A program made the translations under genes and the position numbers. A DNA stretch of 64,000 nt from Palauibacter sp022826685 (GTDB taxonomy: Bacteria; Gemmatimonadota; Gemmatimonadetes; Palauibacterales; Palauibacteraceae). Positions within the stretch are counted from its first letter, which is position 1. Each line of letters opens with the position of its first letter. Positions 14,833 to 23,086 of this stretch are shown in pieces. Location: assembly GCF_965221685.1 (NCBI RefSeq), contig NZ_OZ244907.1; one strand, given 5' to 3'. The notes beneath the pieces were generated by a model. The model was given only the letters and a program-made list of their open reading frames with translations, did not search any database and had not been told where the DNA came from.

Positions 14833-15819
14833 GTGAACGGCTTCCGGTTCATCGACGTTTTCGCCGGGATCGGGGGTCTGAGGCGTCCCTTTGACGAGAT
14901 CGGCGGTCGGTGCGTGTTCACGTCCGAGTGGGACAGGTTCTGCGAACAGACCTACTCGGCGAACTTCCCGTCGGGCGACAGCCACCAGTTCGTCGGCGAC
15001 ATCCGGCCCTACTCCTCGCTTCCCGAAATGATCCCCGAGCACGATGTCGTGCTGGCCGGCTTCCCGTGCCAGCCCTTTTCCATCGCCGGGGTCTCCAAGA
15101 AGAACGCGCTGGGTCGGCCCCACGGCTTTCTGTGCGACACGCAGGGAACGCTCTTCTACGATCTAGCGAAGATCATCGCCCACCATCGTCCCTCCGCCTT
15201 CCTGCTGGAGAACGTGAAGAATCTGAAGGGTCATGATCGGGGACGAACGTTCGCCACCATCATGCACGTTCTGGAGACGGAACTGGAGTACAACGTCAGC
15301 ACGAGGATCGTGGACGCCTCTCCGTGGGTGCCTCAGAGACGAGAACGGGTGTTCATCGTGGGCTTTGAGAGGGAAACCGACTTCGACTTCGGCGAACTGG
15401 AGATCCCCAGCGGCAATCACCCGACCCTCGGGAGCATTCTCGACAGCGACGTCGATCCCAAGTACACGCTGAGCGACCACCTCTGGAACTACCTTCAGGA
15501 CTACAAGAGAAAGCACCGCGCGGCCGGAAACGGGTTCGGCTACTCGGTGTTCGGGCCGGGGGACGTGGCGCGGACCCTCTCGGCCCGCTACTACAAGGAC
15601 GGCTCCGAAATCCTCATCCGGCAAAACGGTCGTCCGCGTAGGCTGACCCCTCGAGAATGTGCGAGGCTGATGGGATTCGACGAGTCGGACGGGGCGAGGT
15701 TCAAGATCCCCGTGTCGGACACGCAGGCCTACCGCCAGTTCGGCAACGCGGTCGTGGTTCCCGTCGTCCGCGCCATCGCCCGGCTCATGGCTCCCCACAT
15801 CGACGGTGCGGCCGCGTGA
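14833..15819 (+). CDS. dcm: DNA (cytosine-5-)-methyltransferase
   Basis: 328 residues from GTG 14833 (GGGGAAG upstream). It transfers methyl groups from S-adenosylmethionine to cytosine C5 in DNA. The motifs appear in the usual order: FIDVFAGIGGLRRPF (motif I), GFPCQPFSIAG (IV, with the catalytic Cys), LLENVKNLKGHD (VI), WVPQRRERVFIVGF (VIII), then the target-recognition stretch, RRLTPRECARLMGF (IX) and YRQFGNAVVVPVV (X). It is clearly intact. Its TGA is shared with the GTG start of the EcoRII-type nuclease gene (GTGA), so it is the protecting half of a restriction-modification pair. The nuclease family suggests a CCWGG-like target. Confidence 0.94.
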   Translation: MNGFRFIDVFAGIGGLRRPFDEIGGRCVFTSEWDRFCEQTYSANFPSGDSHQFVGDIRPYSSLPEMIPEHDVVLAGFPCQPFSIAGVSKKNALGRPHGFLCDTQGTLFYDLAKIIAHHRPSAFLLENVKNLKGHDRGRTFATIMHVLETELEYNVSTRIVDASPWVPQRRERVFIVGFERETDFDFGELEIPSGNHPTLGSILDSDVDPKYTLSDHLWNYLQDYKRKHRAAGNGFGYSVFGPGDVARTLSARYYKDGSEILIRQNGRPRRLTPRECARLMGFDESDGARFKIPVSDTQAYRQFGNAVVVPVVRAIARLMAPHIDGAAA

Positions 15820-17105
15820 GGCGCGGGAAACTCCGCGACTACTTCTCGGGAGTGGGCGCGAAACTCCTGTCGGCGGTTGATGCCGAACCCAAGAAGTCCA
15901 ATCAGCATGAAATCGGCGTCACCAAGGACATGCGGCGGCAGGTTCTCGGGGAACGCAAGCGACACTTCAACGTTCGCTACGTCTGGCTGGGAAGGGAGCG
16001 GGACGGGTTGATCGCCGACGGGACGGCAACCGGCGAGAGCGGCCATTCGCGAGGCCGAGGCCACGACCACGGGGAAGGCGGCTTTACCGCCTACGCGCCC
16101 GCCACCTACTACGACACGCGGGAGAATCAACCCCACCGCTCACCGGAATGGCGTCTATACTACTCGTCCAATCCCGTCACGGAAGCGATGAGCGGCGGCG
16201 ATGCGCTGTTTCTGGCGCTGCACAACGATGGGCTCCTCTACTTCATCGTCACCCCGGCGGGATCCACCAGCGAGCAGCAGCTCTCATGGCTCTTCGGTGT
16301 CCGTCCCCAGCACTCATTCGACTCGCGCGAGATCGAGCCGGACGAACCGACGCTCGGCTTTGCGGCCCGCTTCATCTTCGACGAACTCGGCGTGGAGTTC
16401 GAGGAAGCGGATGAGGACAGACTGGATGGCATCGTTGAGCCGTTCGGCACGACGTTCCCAAGAACCGCCGAATTCTCAGACCTCGCACGCAAGACGCTGG
16501 CCGAGGACGTGAATCCCAAGGACGATCCGGACGCCACCCTGCTCGCTTGGCTGGAGCACGAGGAGGCCCTGTTTCGGCGACTTGAGAGGAAGGTGGTCGC
16601 CGAGCGGCTCCAAGCCGGGTTCACAGACGAGCACGGCATCGATGTGGATGGATTCCTGCGGTTCTCGCTCAGCGTTCAGAACCGACGAAAGTCTCGAATG
16701 GGCCAGTCCCTTGAACATCACGCCGAGGCCGTTTTCCGCGCCCATGAACTGTCGTATTCCCGGAGCCCGGTGACCGAACACAACCACCGGCCGGACTTCC
16801 TTTTCCCAAGCATCGAAGCATATCGGGAGGCACCCACGGGCTGGTGGTGCTTGGCCATGCTGGGTGCCAAATCGACCTGCAAGGACCGCTGGCGGCAGGT
16901 GCTCGTCGAGGCGGAGAAGATTCCGGAAAAGCACCTCCTGACGCTTGAACCCGGCATATCGGAGTCGCAGACTCGTCAAATGGCCGTTGCCAAGTTGCGA
17001 CTGGTCGTTCCGCACGCCCTCCACGTCACCTATACCGAAGCGCAGCGAGAGTGGCTATGGACCTTCGCCCGGTTCATCCGGGACGTGGGGGCGCGACAGG
17101 GGTAA
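15816..17105 (+). CDS. EcoRII-type type II restriction endonuclease
   Basis: 429 residues from GTG 15816, which overlaps the methyltransferase stop by 4 nt. The C-terminal catalytic region reads RMGQSLEHHAEAVFRAHEL, HNHRPDFLFPSIEAY and LGAKSTCKDRWRQVLVEAEK, then KHLLTLEPGISESQTRQM, which is the EcoRII-C fold. The Asp of RPDFLF and the Lys of GAKSTCK are the likely catalytic pair. The N-terminal half (SWLFGVRPQHSFDSREIEPD) corresponds to the EcoRII N-terminal effector-binding domain. EcoRII cuts before CCWGG; a similar target is likely but not proven. The gene ends in TAA, which shares its last A with the ATG of vsr. Confidence 0.92.
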   Translation: MRRGKLRDYFSGVGAKLLSAVDAEPKKSNQHEIGVTKDMRRQVLGERKRHFNVRYVWLGRERDGLIADGTATGESGHSRGRGHDHGEGGFTAYAPATYYDTRENQPHRSPEWRLYYSSNPVTEAMSGGDALFLALHNDGLLYFIVTPAGSTSEQQLSWLFGVRPQHSFDSREIEPDEPTLGFAARFIFDELGVEFEEADEDRLDGIVEPFGTTFPRTAEFSDLARKTLAEDVNPKDDPDATLLAWLEHEEALFRRLERKVVAERLQAGFTDEHGIDVDGFLRFSLSVQNRRKSRMGQSLEHHAEAVFRAHELSYSRSPVTEHNHRPDFLFPSIEAYREAPTGWWCLAMLGAKSTCKDRWRQVLVEAEKIPEKHLLTLEPGISESQTRQMAVAKLRLVVPHALHVTYTEAQREWLWTFARFIRDVGARQG

Positions 17106-17659
17106 TGGGACTCGGCGCTGGCGTTGCGACGGCCTCCACCGACACGGCCCAGCAATGTGCCAAGGGTTCTCGTGGCGATGTCGTCAACGGAGTGCCGAGT
17201 TCGGGACTTCCGGCGGAAACGCGGCCGCAAGCGAATCGGCGGCCCGCTGCGGACCCGCTCACGGCCCGTCAACGTAGCGAGTTGATGAGCCGGATCCGCT
17301 CGAAGGACACCAAGCCCGAGATGCTGGTCCGGCGGCTCGTGCACGGCATGGGCTACCGCTATCGTCTTCACGCCAAGGAACTGCCGGGCCGTCCCGATCT
17401 GGTGTTCAGACCCCGCCGCAAGGCGATCTTCGTCCATGGATGCTTTTGGCACCGCCACGTCGGCTGTCCGGCAAACCGGCTGCCCACGACGCGGCGGGAG
17501 TTCTGGCGGAACAAGCTGGACGGCAACGTCCGGCGAGACAGGCGCAACGAGGCGGCTTTGGAAGAAATGGGCTGGCGCGTTCTCATCATATGGGAGTGCC
17601 AGACGAAGGACTTGGATCGTGTCGCCGAAGCCGTCAGGCGGTTTCTCGGTCCCCGCTGA
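17105..17659 (+). CDS. vsr: Very short patch repair endonuclease (Vsr)
   Basis: 184 residues from ATG 17105. Vsr nicks next to T:G mismatches created when 5-methylcytosine deaminates, so it protects the methylated sites. Conserved features are LTARQRSELMSRIRSKDTKP, ELPGRPDLVFRPRRKAIFVH (with the catalytic Asp), GCFWHRHVGC for zinc binding, and EEMGWRVLIIWECQ. The conserved domain begins near residue 50; the first ~50 residues are low complexity and the true start may be later. Pairing vsr with a cytosine methyltransferase and its nuclease in one overlapping operon is well known. Confidence 0.92.
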   Translation: MGLGAGVATASTDTAQQCAKGSRGDVVNGVPSSGLPAETRPQANRRPAADPLTARQRSELMSRIRSKDTKPEMLVRRLVHGMGYRYRLHAKELPGRPDLVFRPRRKAIFVHGCFWHRHVGCPANRLPTTRREFWRNKLDGNVRRDRRNEAALEEMGWRVLIIWECQTKDLDRVAEAVRRFLGPR

Positions 17660-17676
17660 CCGCTTGGGGTTGCGTC

Positions 17677-17709
17677 CCGGAACCTCCAGTACAATGCAGA
17701 GGGTTCCGG
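17677..17709 (+). terminator. Inverted repeat after vsr, possible terminator
   Basis: CCGGAACC (17677-17684) and GGTTCCGG (17702-17709) are perfect inverted copies with a 17-nt loop, 18 nt after the vsr stop. No strong T-run follows immediately, so rho-independent termination is uncertain. The sequence from here to attR is clearly more AT-rich than the rest of the element. Confidence 0.4.
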
Positions 17710-17727
17710 TTCATATTTGCGTATTCA

Positions 17728-17738
17728 AAGTGATACAC
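17728..17738 (+). repeat. Arm-type direct repeat near attR
   Basis: AAGTGATACAC is an exact copy of 10340-10350. The two copies lie about 150 bp inside attL and about 70 bp inside attR. Paired 11-bp repeats flanking core sites are typical of integrase arm-binding sites, but binding has not been shown. Confidence 0.45.
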
Positions 17739-17803
17739 GGGACGATGTGGTAATATCGTAAGATGTTGTATAGCAGTAGTTTACTGTATTATCTGACCGG
17801 CGT

Positions 17804-18466
17804 ATGCCAGTTCCGCCCGAACTCGCCCAACTGAGCCGTCTTGAGGAGTTGAACCTCGCCTTCAACAACCTGACCGGACCGATTCCGACGGAGCTCGCAA
17901 GCCTGCGGAACCTCACGGTTCTCGATATTGAGCAAAATGACCTGAGCGGCCCCATTCCACCGGATCTGGTCAACCTCTCCGATCTTGAGGTTCTCTCGCT
18001 TGCCGGCAATCGAATCACCGGCACCATTCCTTCGGCGTTCGGAGACCTCTCCAATCTCCGCGACCTCAAGCTCCACATGAATCAACTGTCAGGACCGATC
18101 CCATCCAGCCTGGGGAAACTGCAACGCCTGGCTCGGTTGTCCCTGTGCTGCAATGCGTTGACGGGCCCGATTCCGCCCGAGTTGGGCAACCTCTCGTCAG
18201 TTGGGTTTCTCGGACTTCAGGTAAACGAGCTGTCCGGGTCCGTACCCTCCGAGCTCGGGAGGCTTTCCGCGCTCCGGCACCTGTACCTTTTCACCAACGC
18301 GGACTTGCGCGGACCGCTTCCGCAGGAGCTCGTGAATCTGAGACTCACCACGTTCGACTGGATACTCACCGGCTTGTGTTCTCCTCCCAACACGGAATTC
18401 CAGGACTGGCTCCAGAGCATTCCCCGCCACCAGGGTGGGGGCGTGTGCTCGAATTCTGCGCCGTGA
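17804..18466 (+). pseudogene. 3' portion of the split leucine-rich-repeat surface protein gene
   Basis: Open frame of 220 codons from an ATG at 17804 that lies inside the mobile element; it has no signal peptide or ribosome-binding site and is probably not made as a useful protein. It encodes plant-type LRRs with a 24-residue period (LEELNLAFNNLTGPIPTELA, LTVLDIEQNDLSGPIPPDLV, LEVLSLAGNRITGTIPSAFG) and ends with a cap, FQDWLQSIPRHQGGGVCSNS. It directly continues the 7689-10211 protein once the two 15-bp repeats are merged (PLTGPIPPEL joined to AQLSRLEELNL). Confidence 0.8.
17811..17825 (+). repeat. attR core, 15-bp direct repeat
   Basis: TTCCGCCCGAACTCG is an exact copy of 10177-10191 and lies in the same codon phase of the LRR sequence (V-PPELA). 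Everything to its right continues the interrupted LRR protein. Confidence 0.7.
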
Positions 18467-18513
18467 CGCGAGAACCCGTCACTCCTTGACCGGGGAGCGG
18501 CGCCGAGCGCAGC

Positions 18514-19245
18514 GTGGGCACCCGGATTTCCCGTACCAAGGCCGGCCGAGTGAGCAAATTCGACGAGTTGCGCGCACACCTGCGAGCGATCCGCACGCTC
18601 ACGAGGGGCGTGACGCACGGCCTGCCGGCGCTCGAGGCGTCGGACGATCCCTACGCGCTGTTCGGCCGCTGGTTCGAGGACGCCAAAGCTTCCGGGCTGC
18701 TCCTGCCCGAGTCGATGGCGCTCGCCACGGCGACGCCGGACGGGCGCTCGTCCGTGCGGATGGTCCTGCTCAAGGGCATCGCGCCCGACGGCCTCCGGTT
18801 TTTCACCAACTACGGCAGCCGGAAAGCCGAGGAACTGGACGACAATCCTCACGCCGCGCTCTGCTTCCACTGGTCGGTGCTCGAGCGGCAGGTGCGCGTC
18901 GAGGGCCGTGTCGAGCGCCTCTCGGCGGAAGACTCGGAGGCGTACTTCGCGACGCGCGATCGCGGGAGCCAGATCGGCGCGTGGGCGTCGGCACAGAGCC
19001 GGCCGATCGCCGATCGCGCGGCGCTCGAGGCCCAGGTAGTGGAAGCCGAGGCGCGGTTCGAGGGGAGGGACGTTCGGCTCCCCGACTTCTGGGGCGGATA
19101 CCTTCTCGTTCCGGACCGCTTCGAGTTCTGGCAGGGCCGCGCCAACCGGCTGCACGACCGTCTCGAATACACGCCACGCGACCGGAGCGGCGACGGGAGC
19201 GGCGAAGCCGGCGGCGGCTGGGAGGTCACCCGCCTCCAACCCTGA
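18514..19245 (+). CDS. pdxH: Pyridoxamine/pyridoxine 5'-phosphate oxidase
   Basis: 243 residues from GTG 18514 (GTG 18550 is an alternative). It oxidises pyridoxine or pyridoxamine 5'-phosphate to pyridoxal 5'-phosphate using FMN, in vitamin B6 salvage. SSVRMVLLKGIAPDGLRFFT and TNYGSRKAEELDDNPHAALC, followed by FHWSVLERQVRVEG, form the FMN-binding split barrel. SQIGAWASAQS and LPDFWGGYLLVPDRFEFWQG, followed by NRLHDRLEY, are the conserved C-terminal block and substrate site. Length and motif order fit the family. Many PLP enzymes would depend on it, including the cysteine desulfurase further along. Confidence 0.95.
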   Translation: MGTRISRTKAGRVSKFDELRAHLRAIRTLTRGVTHGLPALEASDDPYALFGRWFEDAKASGLLLPESMALATATPDGRSSVRMVLLKGIAPDGLRFFTNYGSRKAEELDDNPHAALCFHWSVLERQVRVEGRVERLSAEDSEAYFATRDRGSQIGAWASAQSRPIADRAALEAQVVEAEARFEGRDVRLPDFWGGYLLVPDRFEFWQGRANRLHDRLEYTPRDRSGDGSGEAGGGWEVTRLQP

Positions 19246-19291
19246 ACGAGCGGCCTGGCGATCGCCGCCCGAACGCAGCAGGGCTTTCGCG

Positions 19292-20641
19292 CTAGCTCAG
19301 GAGACCGAGTCCGGCGAGGACGACGAGCCCCACGGCGACCGGGACCAGGAAGCGCATCACCGGGCCCCAGGCCGCCGTCACGCGGAAGCGGCCCGCCCCG
19401 GCGTTCGTCTCCGCGCGGAAGCGTTCGAAGCCCCAGACGGTCGCGACGTAGAGGGAGATCGTGAGCCCGCTCACCGTGAGGAAGATGTTCCCCGACACGT
19501 AGTCGGCGAGCTCGAACAGGCCGCGGCCTCCAACCTGCACCGCGGCCCAGGGCCCGCCGCCGAGCGCGAGCGGGACCCCCGCGAGGATGGTGACGCCGAG
19601 CACGGTCCAGAGCGATCGACGGCGGCCCCAGCCCAGCGAGTCCATGGCGCTCGCCGTCAGGGCTTCGAGCAGCGCGAGACACGACGTGAGTCCCGCAATG
19701 AACACGAAGAAGAAGAAGAACGCGGCGGCCACCTCGCCCGCCGGCAGACGGCCGAAGAGCCCCGCCATCGTGATGAAGAGGAGGCCCGCGCCCTGGTCGG
19801 GCTCCATGCCGAAGGCGAAGAGGGCGGGGAACATGACGAACCCGGCGAGGACGGCGGCGAGCGTGTCGCAGGCCACGATGGAGGCGGCGCTCCCGGGGAT
19901 GTCGCTCCGGCGCGGATGCAGAAAGCTCCCGAACACGAACGCGCCCATCATCCCGACTCCGATGGAATAGAAGGCCTGCCCGAGCGCTGCGAGCCACGTC
20001 TCCGGACCGATGGCCGAGAAGTCGGGCGCGAGATACCAGCGAACGCCCTCCCACGCCCCGTCGAACTGGAGCGAGACGATCCCGAGTCCGACGAGGAAGA
20101 AGAAGAGGATGGGAATCAGGAGTCGTGCCGCGCGCTCGATCCCCCGCCGCAACCCGCGGGTGATGATGAGGCCCGCCAGCAGCATCACGGGGACCGTGTA
20201 CGCGAGGACCTCTCCCGGGCGCGCGGTGAAGGCCGCGAACGACTCTGCCGCCGCCTGCACGCTCCCGGTGTCGTAGCCCCCTCGGAAAGCGCGGACGAAG
20301 TAGGCCGCGATCCAGCCCATGATGAGCTGGTAGTAGGACATGATGAGGAAAGCGGCGCCCACGCCGAGCCAGCCGATCGCGCGGAAGGGGCTTCGTCCCG
20401 CGAGCTTTCGCATCCCGGCCAGCGGCGTCGCCTGCGCGCGGCGCCCGAGGCTGATCTCGGCGGTGAACAGCGGGATCCCGATCAGGACCGCGAGCACGAC
20501 GTAGATGAGGAGGAACGCGCCTCCCCCGTTCTCGCCCGCGAGGTAGGGGAACCTCCAGATGTTGCCGAGCCCCACCGAAAACCCGGTGGTGGCGAGGATG
20601 AAGCCCAGCGGGCTCCCCCAGCGTTCGCGCGGCGTGCTCAT
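19292..20641 (-). CDS. Sodium-dependent neurotransmitter:sodium symporter (NSS/SNF) family transporter
   Basis: 449 residues, hydrophobic throughout, with about 11-12 predicted membrane helices. The first helix region reads ATTGFSVGLGNIWRFPYLAG ENGGGAF, the unmistakable NSS/LeuT sodium-binding signature. The family couples sodium entry to uptake of amino acids or similar solutes. It is convergent with pdxH (46 bp apart), and GGAGG precedes its ATG. The substrate cannot be read from sequence, but an amino acid is likely given the peptidase-rich surroundings. Confidence 0.93.
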   Translation of the reverse strand: MSTPRERWGSPLGFILATTGFSVGLGNIWRFPYLAGENGGGAFLLIYVVLAVLIGIPLFTAEISLGRRAQATPLAGMRKLAGRSPFRAIGWLGVGAAFLIMSYYQLIMGWIAAYFVRAFRGGYDTGSVQAAAESFAAFTARPGEVLAYTVPVMLLAGLIITRGLRRGIERAARLLIPILFFFLVGLGIVSLQFDGAWEGVRWYLAPDFSAIGPETWLAALGQAFYSIGVGMMGAFVFGSFLHPRRSDIPGSAASIVACDTLAAVLAGFVMFPALFAFGMEPDQGAGLLFITMAGLFGRLPAGEVAAAFFFFFVFIAGLTSCLALLEALTASAMDSLGWGRRRSLWTVLGVTILAGVPLALGGGPWAAVQVGGRGLFELADYVSGNIFLTVSGLTISLYVATVWGFERFRAETNAGAGRFRVTAAWGPVMRFLVPVAVGLVVLAGLGLLS

Positions 20642-20724
20642 CCTCCAACAGTTGCCGAGGGACGCAGCGCCGTCCAGAGTAGGGCACCGAGAGGGGAGGC
20701 GAGGATGCCGGAGCGGCCGAGTCA

Positions 20725-22341
20725 GTGAACTACGATCTCAGGACCTTCCGCGGCGACGTTTTCGGCGGCGTCACGTCGGCGGTCATAGCGCTCCCGGTCT
20801 CGCTGGCCTTTGGCGTGGCCTCGGGCCTCGGGGCCGAGGCCGGCCTGTACGGCGCGATCGCGGTCGGCTTTTTTGCCTCCGTATTCGGCGGCAACCGGTT
20901 CCAGATCTCCGGTCCCACGCCCGCCATGACCGTCGCCATGTCGGTCATCGTCACGACGCACGCCTCGACGCTGGGCGAAGCCTTCACGGTGGTCGTGCTG
21001 GCCGGGCTTCTGCAGATCGCGCTGGGCCTGTTGAGGACGGGCCGGTTCGTCGTGTACACGCCTTACGCCGTGATCTCGGGGTTCATGTCGGGGATCGGCG
21101 TCATCGTCATGTTGATCCAGATCCTGCCCTTCCTCGGCGCGCCCGCGGCGGAGGGAGGCCCCATGGCTGCGATGCGGGCGGTCCCGCAAGCGATGGCGAA
21201 CCTGAACGGCAGCGCCCTCGCCATCGGCGTGGCAACGCTCGCGGTGAGCATCTTCTGGCCGCAACGGCTGTCCCGGCTGCTCCCCGGTCCCCTCGTCGCC
21301 CTGATCGCCGGAACCGCCCTGGGCATGTTCTGGCTGACCGACGCGCCGATCATCGGCGCGATCCCCGCCGGTCTGCCGGAACTGCAGCTGAGTCTGCCTT
21401 CCGCCAGCTTCCTCGCCCGCGCCTTCCATCCGGCGCTCGTTCTCGCCCTCCTCGGCTCCGTCGACAGCTTGCTCACGTCGCTCGTGGCCGACTCGCTGAC
21501 GGGTACGCAGCACGACTCGAACCGCGAACTCGTCGGCCAGGGCCTCGGCAACACGATTGCGGGCCTGTTCGGAGGGTTGCCGGGGGCGGGGGCGACGATG
21601 GGGACGGTCGTCAACATCCGCGCCGGCGGTCTCACGCGGATGTCCGGCGCCCTGCGTGCGGTCCTGCTGCTGGGGGTCCTGCTCGGCCTGGGCCGGTACC
21701 TGGAGCCGATCCCCCATGCCGTGCTCGCGGGCATCCTGATCAAGGTCGGGTGGGACATCATCGACTGGCCCCTCCTGGCCCACCTTCACCGCATTCGGCG
21801 CGACCACCTGTTCGTGCTGGTGCTCACGCTCGCCCTCACGGTGTTCGTCGACCTCGTGACGGCCGTGGCCATCGGCCTCATCGTCGCGGGCATGGCGCAC
21901 GCGCGGCAGATCGAGAGCCTCGAACTCGACAACGTGCTCTCGGTGCCGCTGCTGGACCGGGTATTCTTCGAGGGTGTCGAGGATACGGCCGCGATGGACG
22001 ACTATTCGGCCCGGGTCGGGCTCGTCGCGCTCCGCGGGGCGTTCACCGTCGCGTCGTCCCACAAGCTGGTGAACGTGATCGGGAAGGACATCAAGGACCA
22101 CGAAATCGTCATCTTCGATTTCTCCGACGCCACGTACCTGGACGACAGCGCCGCCATGCTCATCCGGCAACTCCTGGATGTCGCCGCGAAGAGCAGCACG
22201 CACGTCATCGTGATGGCGGTATCCGGCTCCGTCGAGAAGACGCTGCTCACGCTCGACATCCTCGCCGGGCTGCCCGGGGACCATGTCGTCGAGACCATGG
22301 ATCAGGCGCGAGAAGTTGCCCTGGACCTCCTGAAAGACTGA
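20725..22341 (+). CDS. SulP/SLC26 family anion transporter with STAS domain
   Basis: 538 residues from GTG 20725. The N-terminal ~400 residues are a multi-helix transporter core beginning FGGVTSAVIALPVSLAFGVA and containing FQISGPTPAMTVAMSVI, typical of SulP. The C-terminal ~110 residues form a STAS domain (FDFSDATYLDDSAAMLIRQL), which regulates many SulP proteins. Members carry sulfate, bicarbonate or dicarboxylates with sodium or protons; the substrate here is not determined. It is divergent from the NSS transporter gene, with 83 bp between starts. Confidence 0.92.
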   Translation: MNYDLRTFRGDVFGGVTSAVIALPVSLAFGVASGLGAEAGLYGAIAVGFFASVFGGNRFQISGPTPAMTVAMSVIVTTHASTLGEAFTVVVLAGLLQIALGLLRTGRFVVYTPYAVISGFMSGIGVIVMLIQILPFLGAPAAEGGPMAAMRAVPQAMANLNGSALAIGVATLAVSIFWPQRLSRLLPGPLVALIAGTALGMFWLTDAPIIGAIPAGLPELQLSLPSASFLARAFHPALVLALLGSVDSLLTSLVADSLTGTQHDSNRELVGQGLGNTIAGLFGGLPGAGATMGTVVNIRAGGLTRMSGALRAVLLLGVLLGLGRYLEPIPHAVLAGILIKVGWDIIDWPLLAHLHRIRRDHLFVLVLTLALTVFVDLVTAVAIGLIVAGMAHARQIESLELDNVLSVPLLDRVFFEGVEDTAAMDDYSARVGLVALRGAFTVASSHKLVNVIGKDIKDHEIVIFDFSDATYLDDSAAMLIRQLLDVAAKSSTHVIVMAVSGSVEKTLLTLDILAGLPGDHVVETMDQAREVALDLLKD

Positions 22342-22381
22342 CCGGGATGTCGAAGTTCGGTGAGGCGGAACGCGGGCCGGG

Positions 22382-23086
22382 TCAGCGGGGCGGGCCGACC
22401 CCGACGGAGAGCGTCACGGCGCTCGCGGAGTATCCGTAGTCGAGGAGGACGCCGGGAATCTCTTCCGTCCACTCGGTGAGGGAACGCGAGTAGCCGATGC
22501 GCACATCCACCCGCCATCCCCGCTGGAGCAGCAGCCCGAGGCCGACCGTCGCCGGCCGCCGGCTGCGCTGCTCTCGCCGCTCTCCGCGGTCGCCGTTGGC
22601 CGGGTTGACGCCGCTCGTCGCGAATTCGCTCCACATCCGACGGATCCCGCCGAACACATAGCCCTGCGTCGAGCCGCCTCCGGAATCAAGGCCGAGGAGC
22701 ACGTTGACGCCGATTCCGAACCGGTCGCGGAGGTCCCACTCGCCGGGCCACACGTCGTGCGGTTCGCCGTTCGGAGTGGGCTGGATCGTACCCTCGATCA
22801 TTCCCCGATTGGCGAGCACCCCCTCGAATTCCACCCCCGCGAGCAGGCCGCCGAGGACGCGCGTGCGGAGCCCGAGGGAAGGGTTGACCGAGAAGGTCGG
22901 ACCCGAGGCCGTCGTGGCGCTCTCGCTCGACCCTCCGCCCGCCGTCACTCGCTTGGAGTGTTCCGCCGAGAGCCAGCCCACCTCGGGCGTCAGCCAAAGG
23001 ACCACCTCGGACTGGGCGCGGACCGGCGGCGCGGCCAGCAGGGAGAGGCAGACGGCGAGGGTTGTGGGTGCGGCAAACCGGATCAC
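22382..23086 (-). CDS. Outer-membrane beta-barrel-like protein
   Basis: 234 residues from GTG 23086, which overlaps the stop of the upstream lipoprotein gene (GTGA). A signal peptide (FAAPTTLAVCLSLLAAPPVR, cleavage near AQ) is followed by alternating hydrophobic/polar strands such as LGLRTRVLGGLLAGVEFEGV and GLGLLLQRGWRVDVRIGYSR. The chain ends in amphipathic strands. This is typical of an 8-12-stranded barrel, but no specific family was recognised. Co-expression with the lipoprotein suggests they work in the envelope together. Confidence 0.65.
   Translation of the reverse strand: MIRFAAPTTLAVCLSLLAAPPVRAQSEVVLWLTPEVGWLSAEHSKRVTAGGGSSESATTASGPTFSVNPSLGLRTRVLGGLLAGVEFEGVLANRGMIEGTIQPTPNGEPHDVWPGEWDLRDRFGIGVNVLLGLDSGGGSTQGYVFGGIRRMWSEFATSGVNPANGDRGERREQRSRRPATVGLGLLLQRGWRVDVRIGYSRSLTEWTEEIPGVLLDYGYSASAVTLSVGVGPPR

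Larger units (their letters stand above)
10177..17825 (+). mobile_element. Integrative and mobilizable element inserted in an LRR gene
   Basis: A 7.6-kb unit bounded by a 15-bp direct repeat (TTCCGCCCGAACTCG at 10177-10191 and 17811-17825). In order it carries a tyrosine integrase, two small DNA-binding regulators, an oriT-like hairpin pair, mobC, the relaxase gene mobA with nested mobB and mobD, and a DNA methyltransferase, EcoRII-type nuclease and Vsr cassette. It has no coupling protein or type IV secretion genes, so it would need a helper element to move between cells. Deleting one repeat copy plus everything between restores an in-frame LRR protein with an unbroken 24-residue period. The boundaries are inferred from this; no empty site is available here. 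Confidence 0.8.

Noticed and set aside
10177..17825. tRNA gene as attachment site of the element
   Set aside because: No tRNA-like cloverleaf is present at either junction; both lie inside LRR coding sequence.
17804..17860. ATG at 17804 as a genuine start of a new LRR protein
   Set aside because: It lies inside the mobile element with no ribosome-binding site or signal peptide; the phase matches the interrupted upstream gene.
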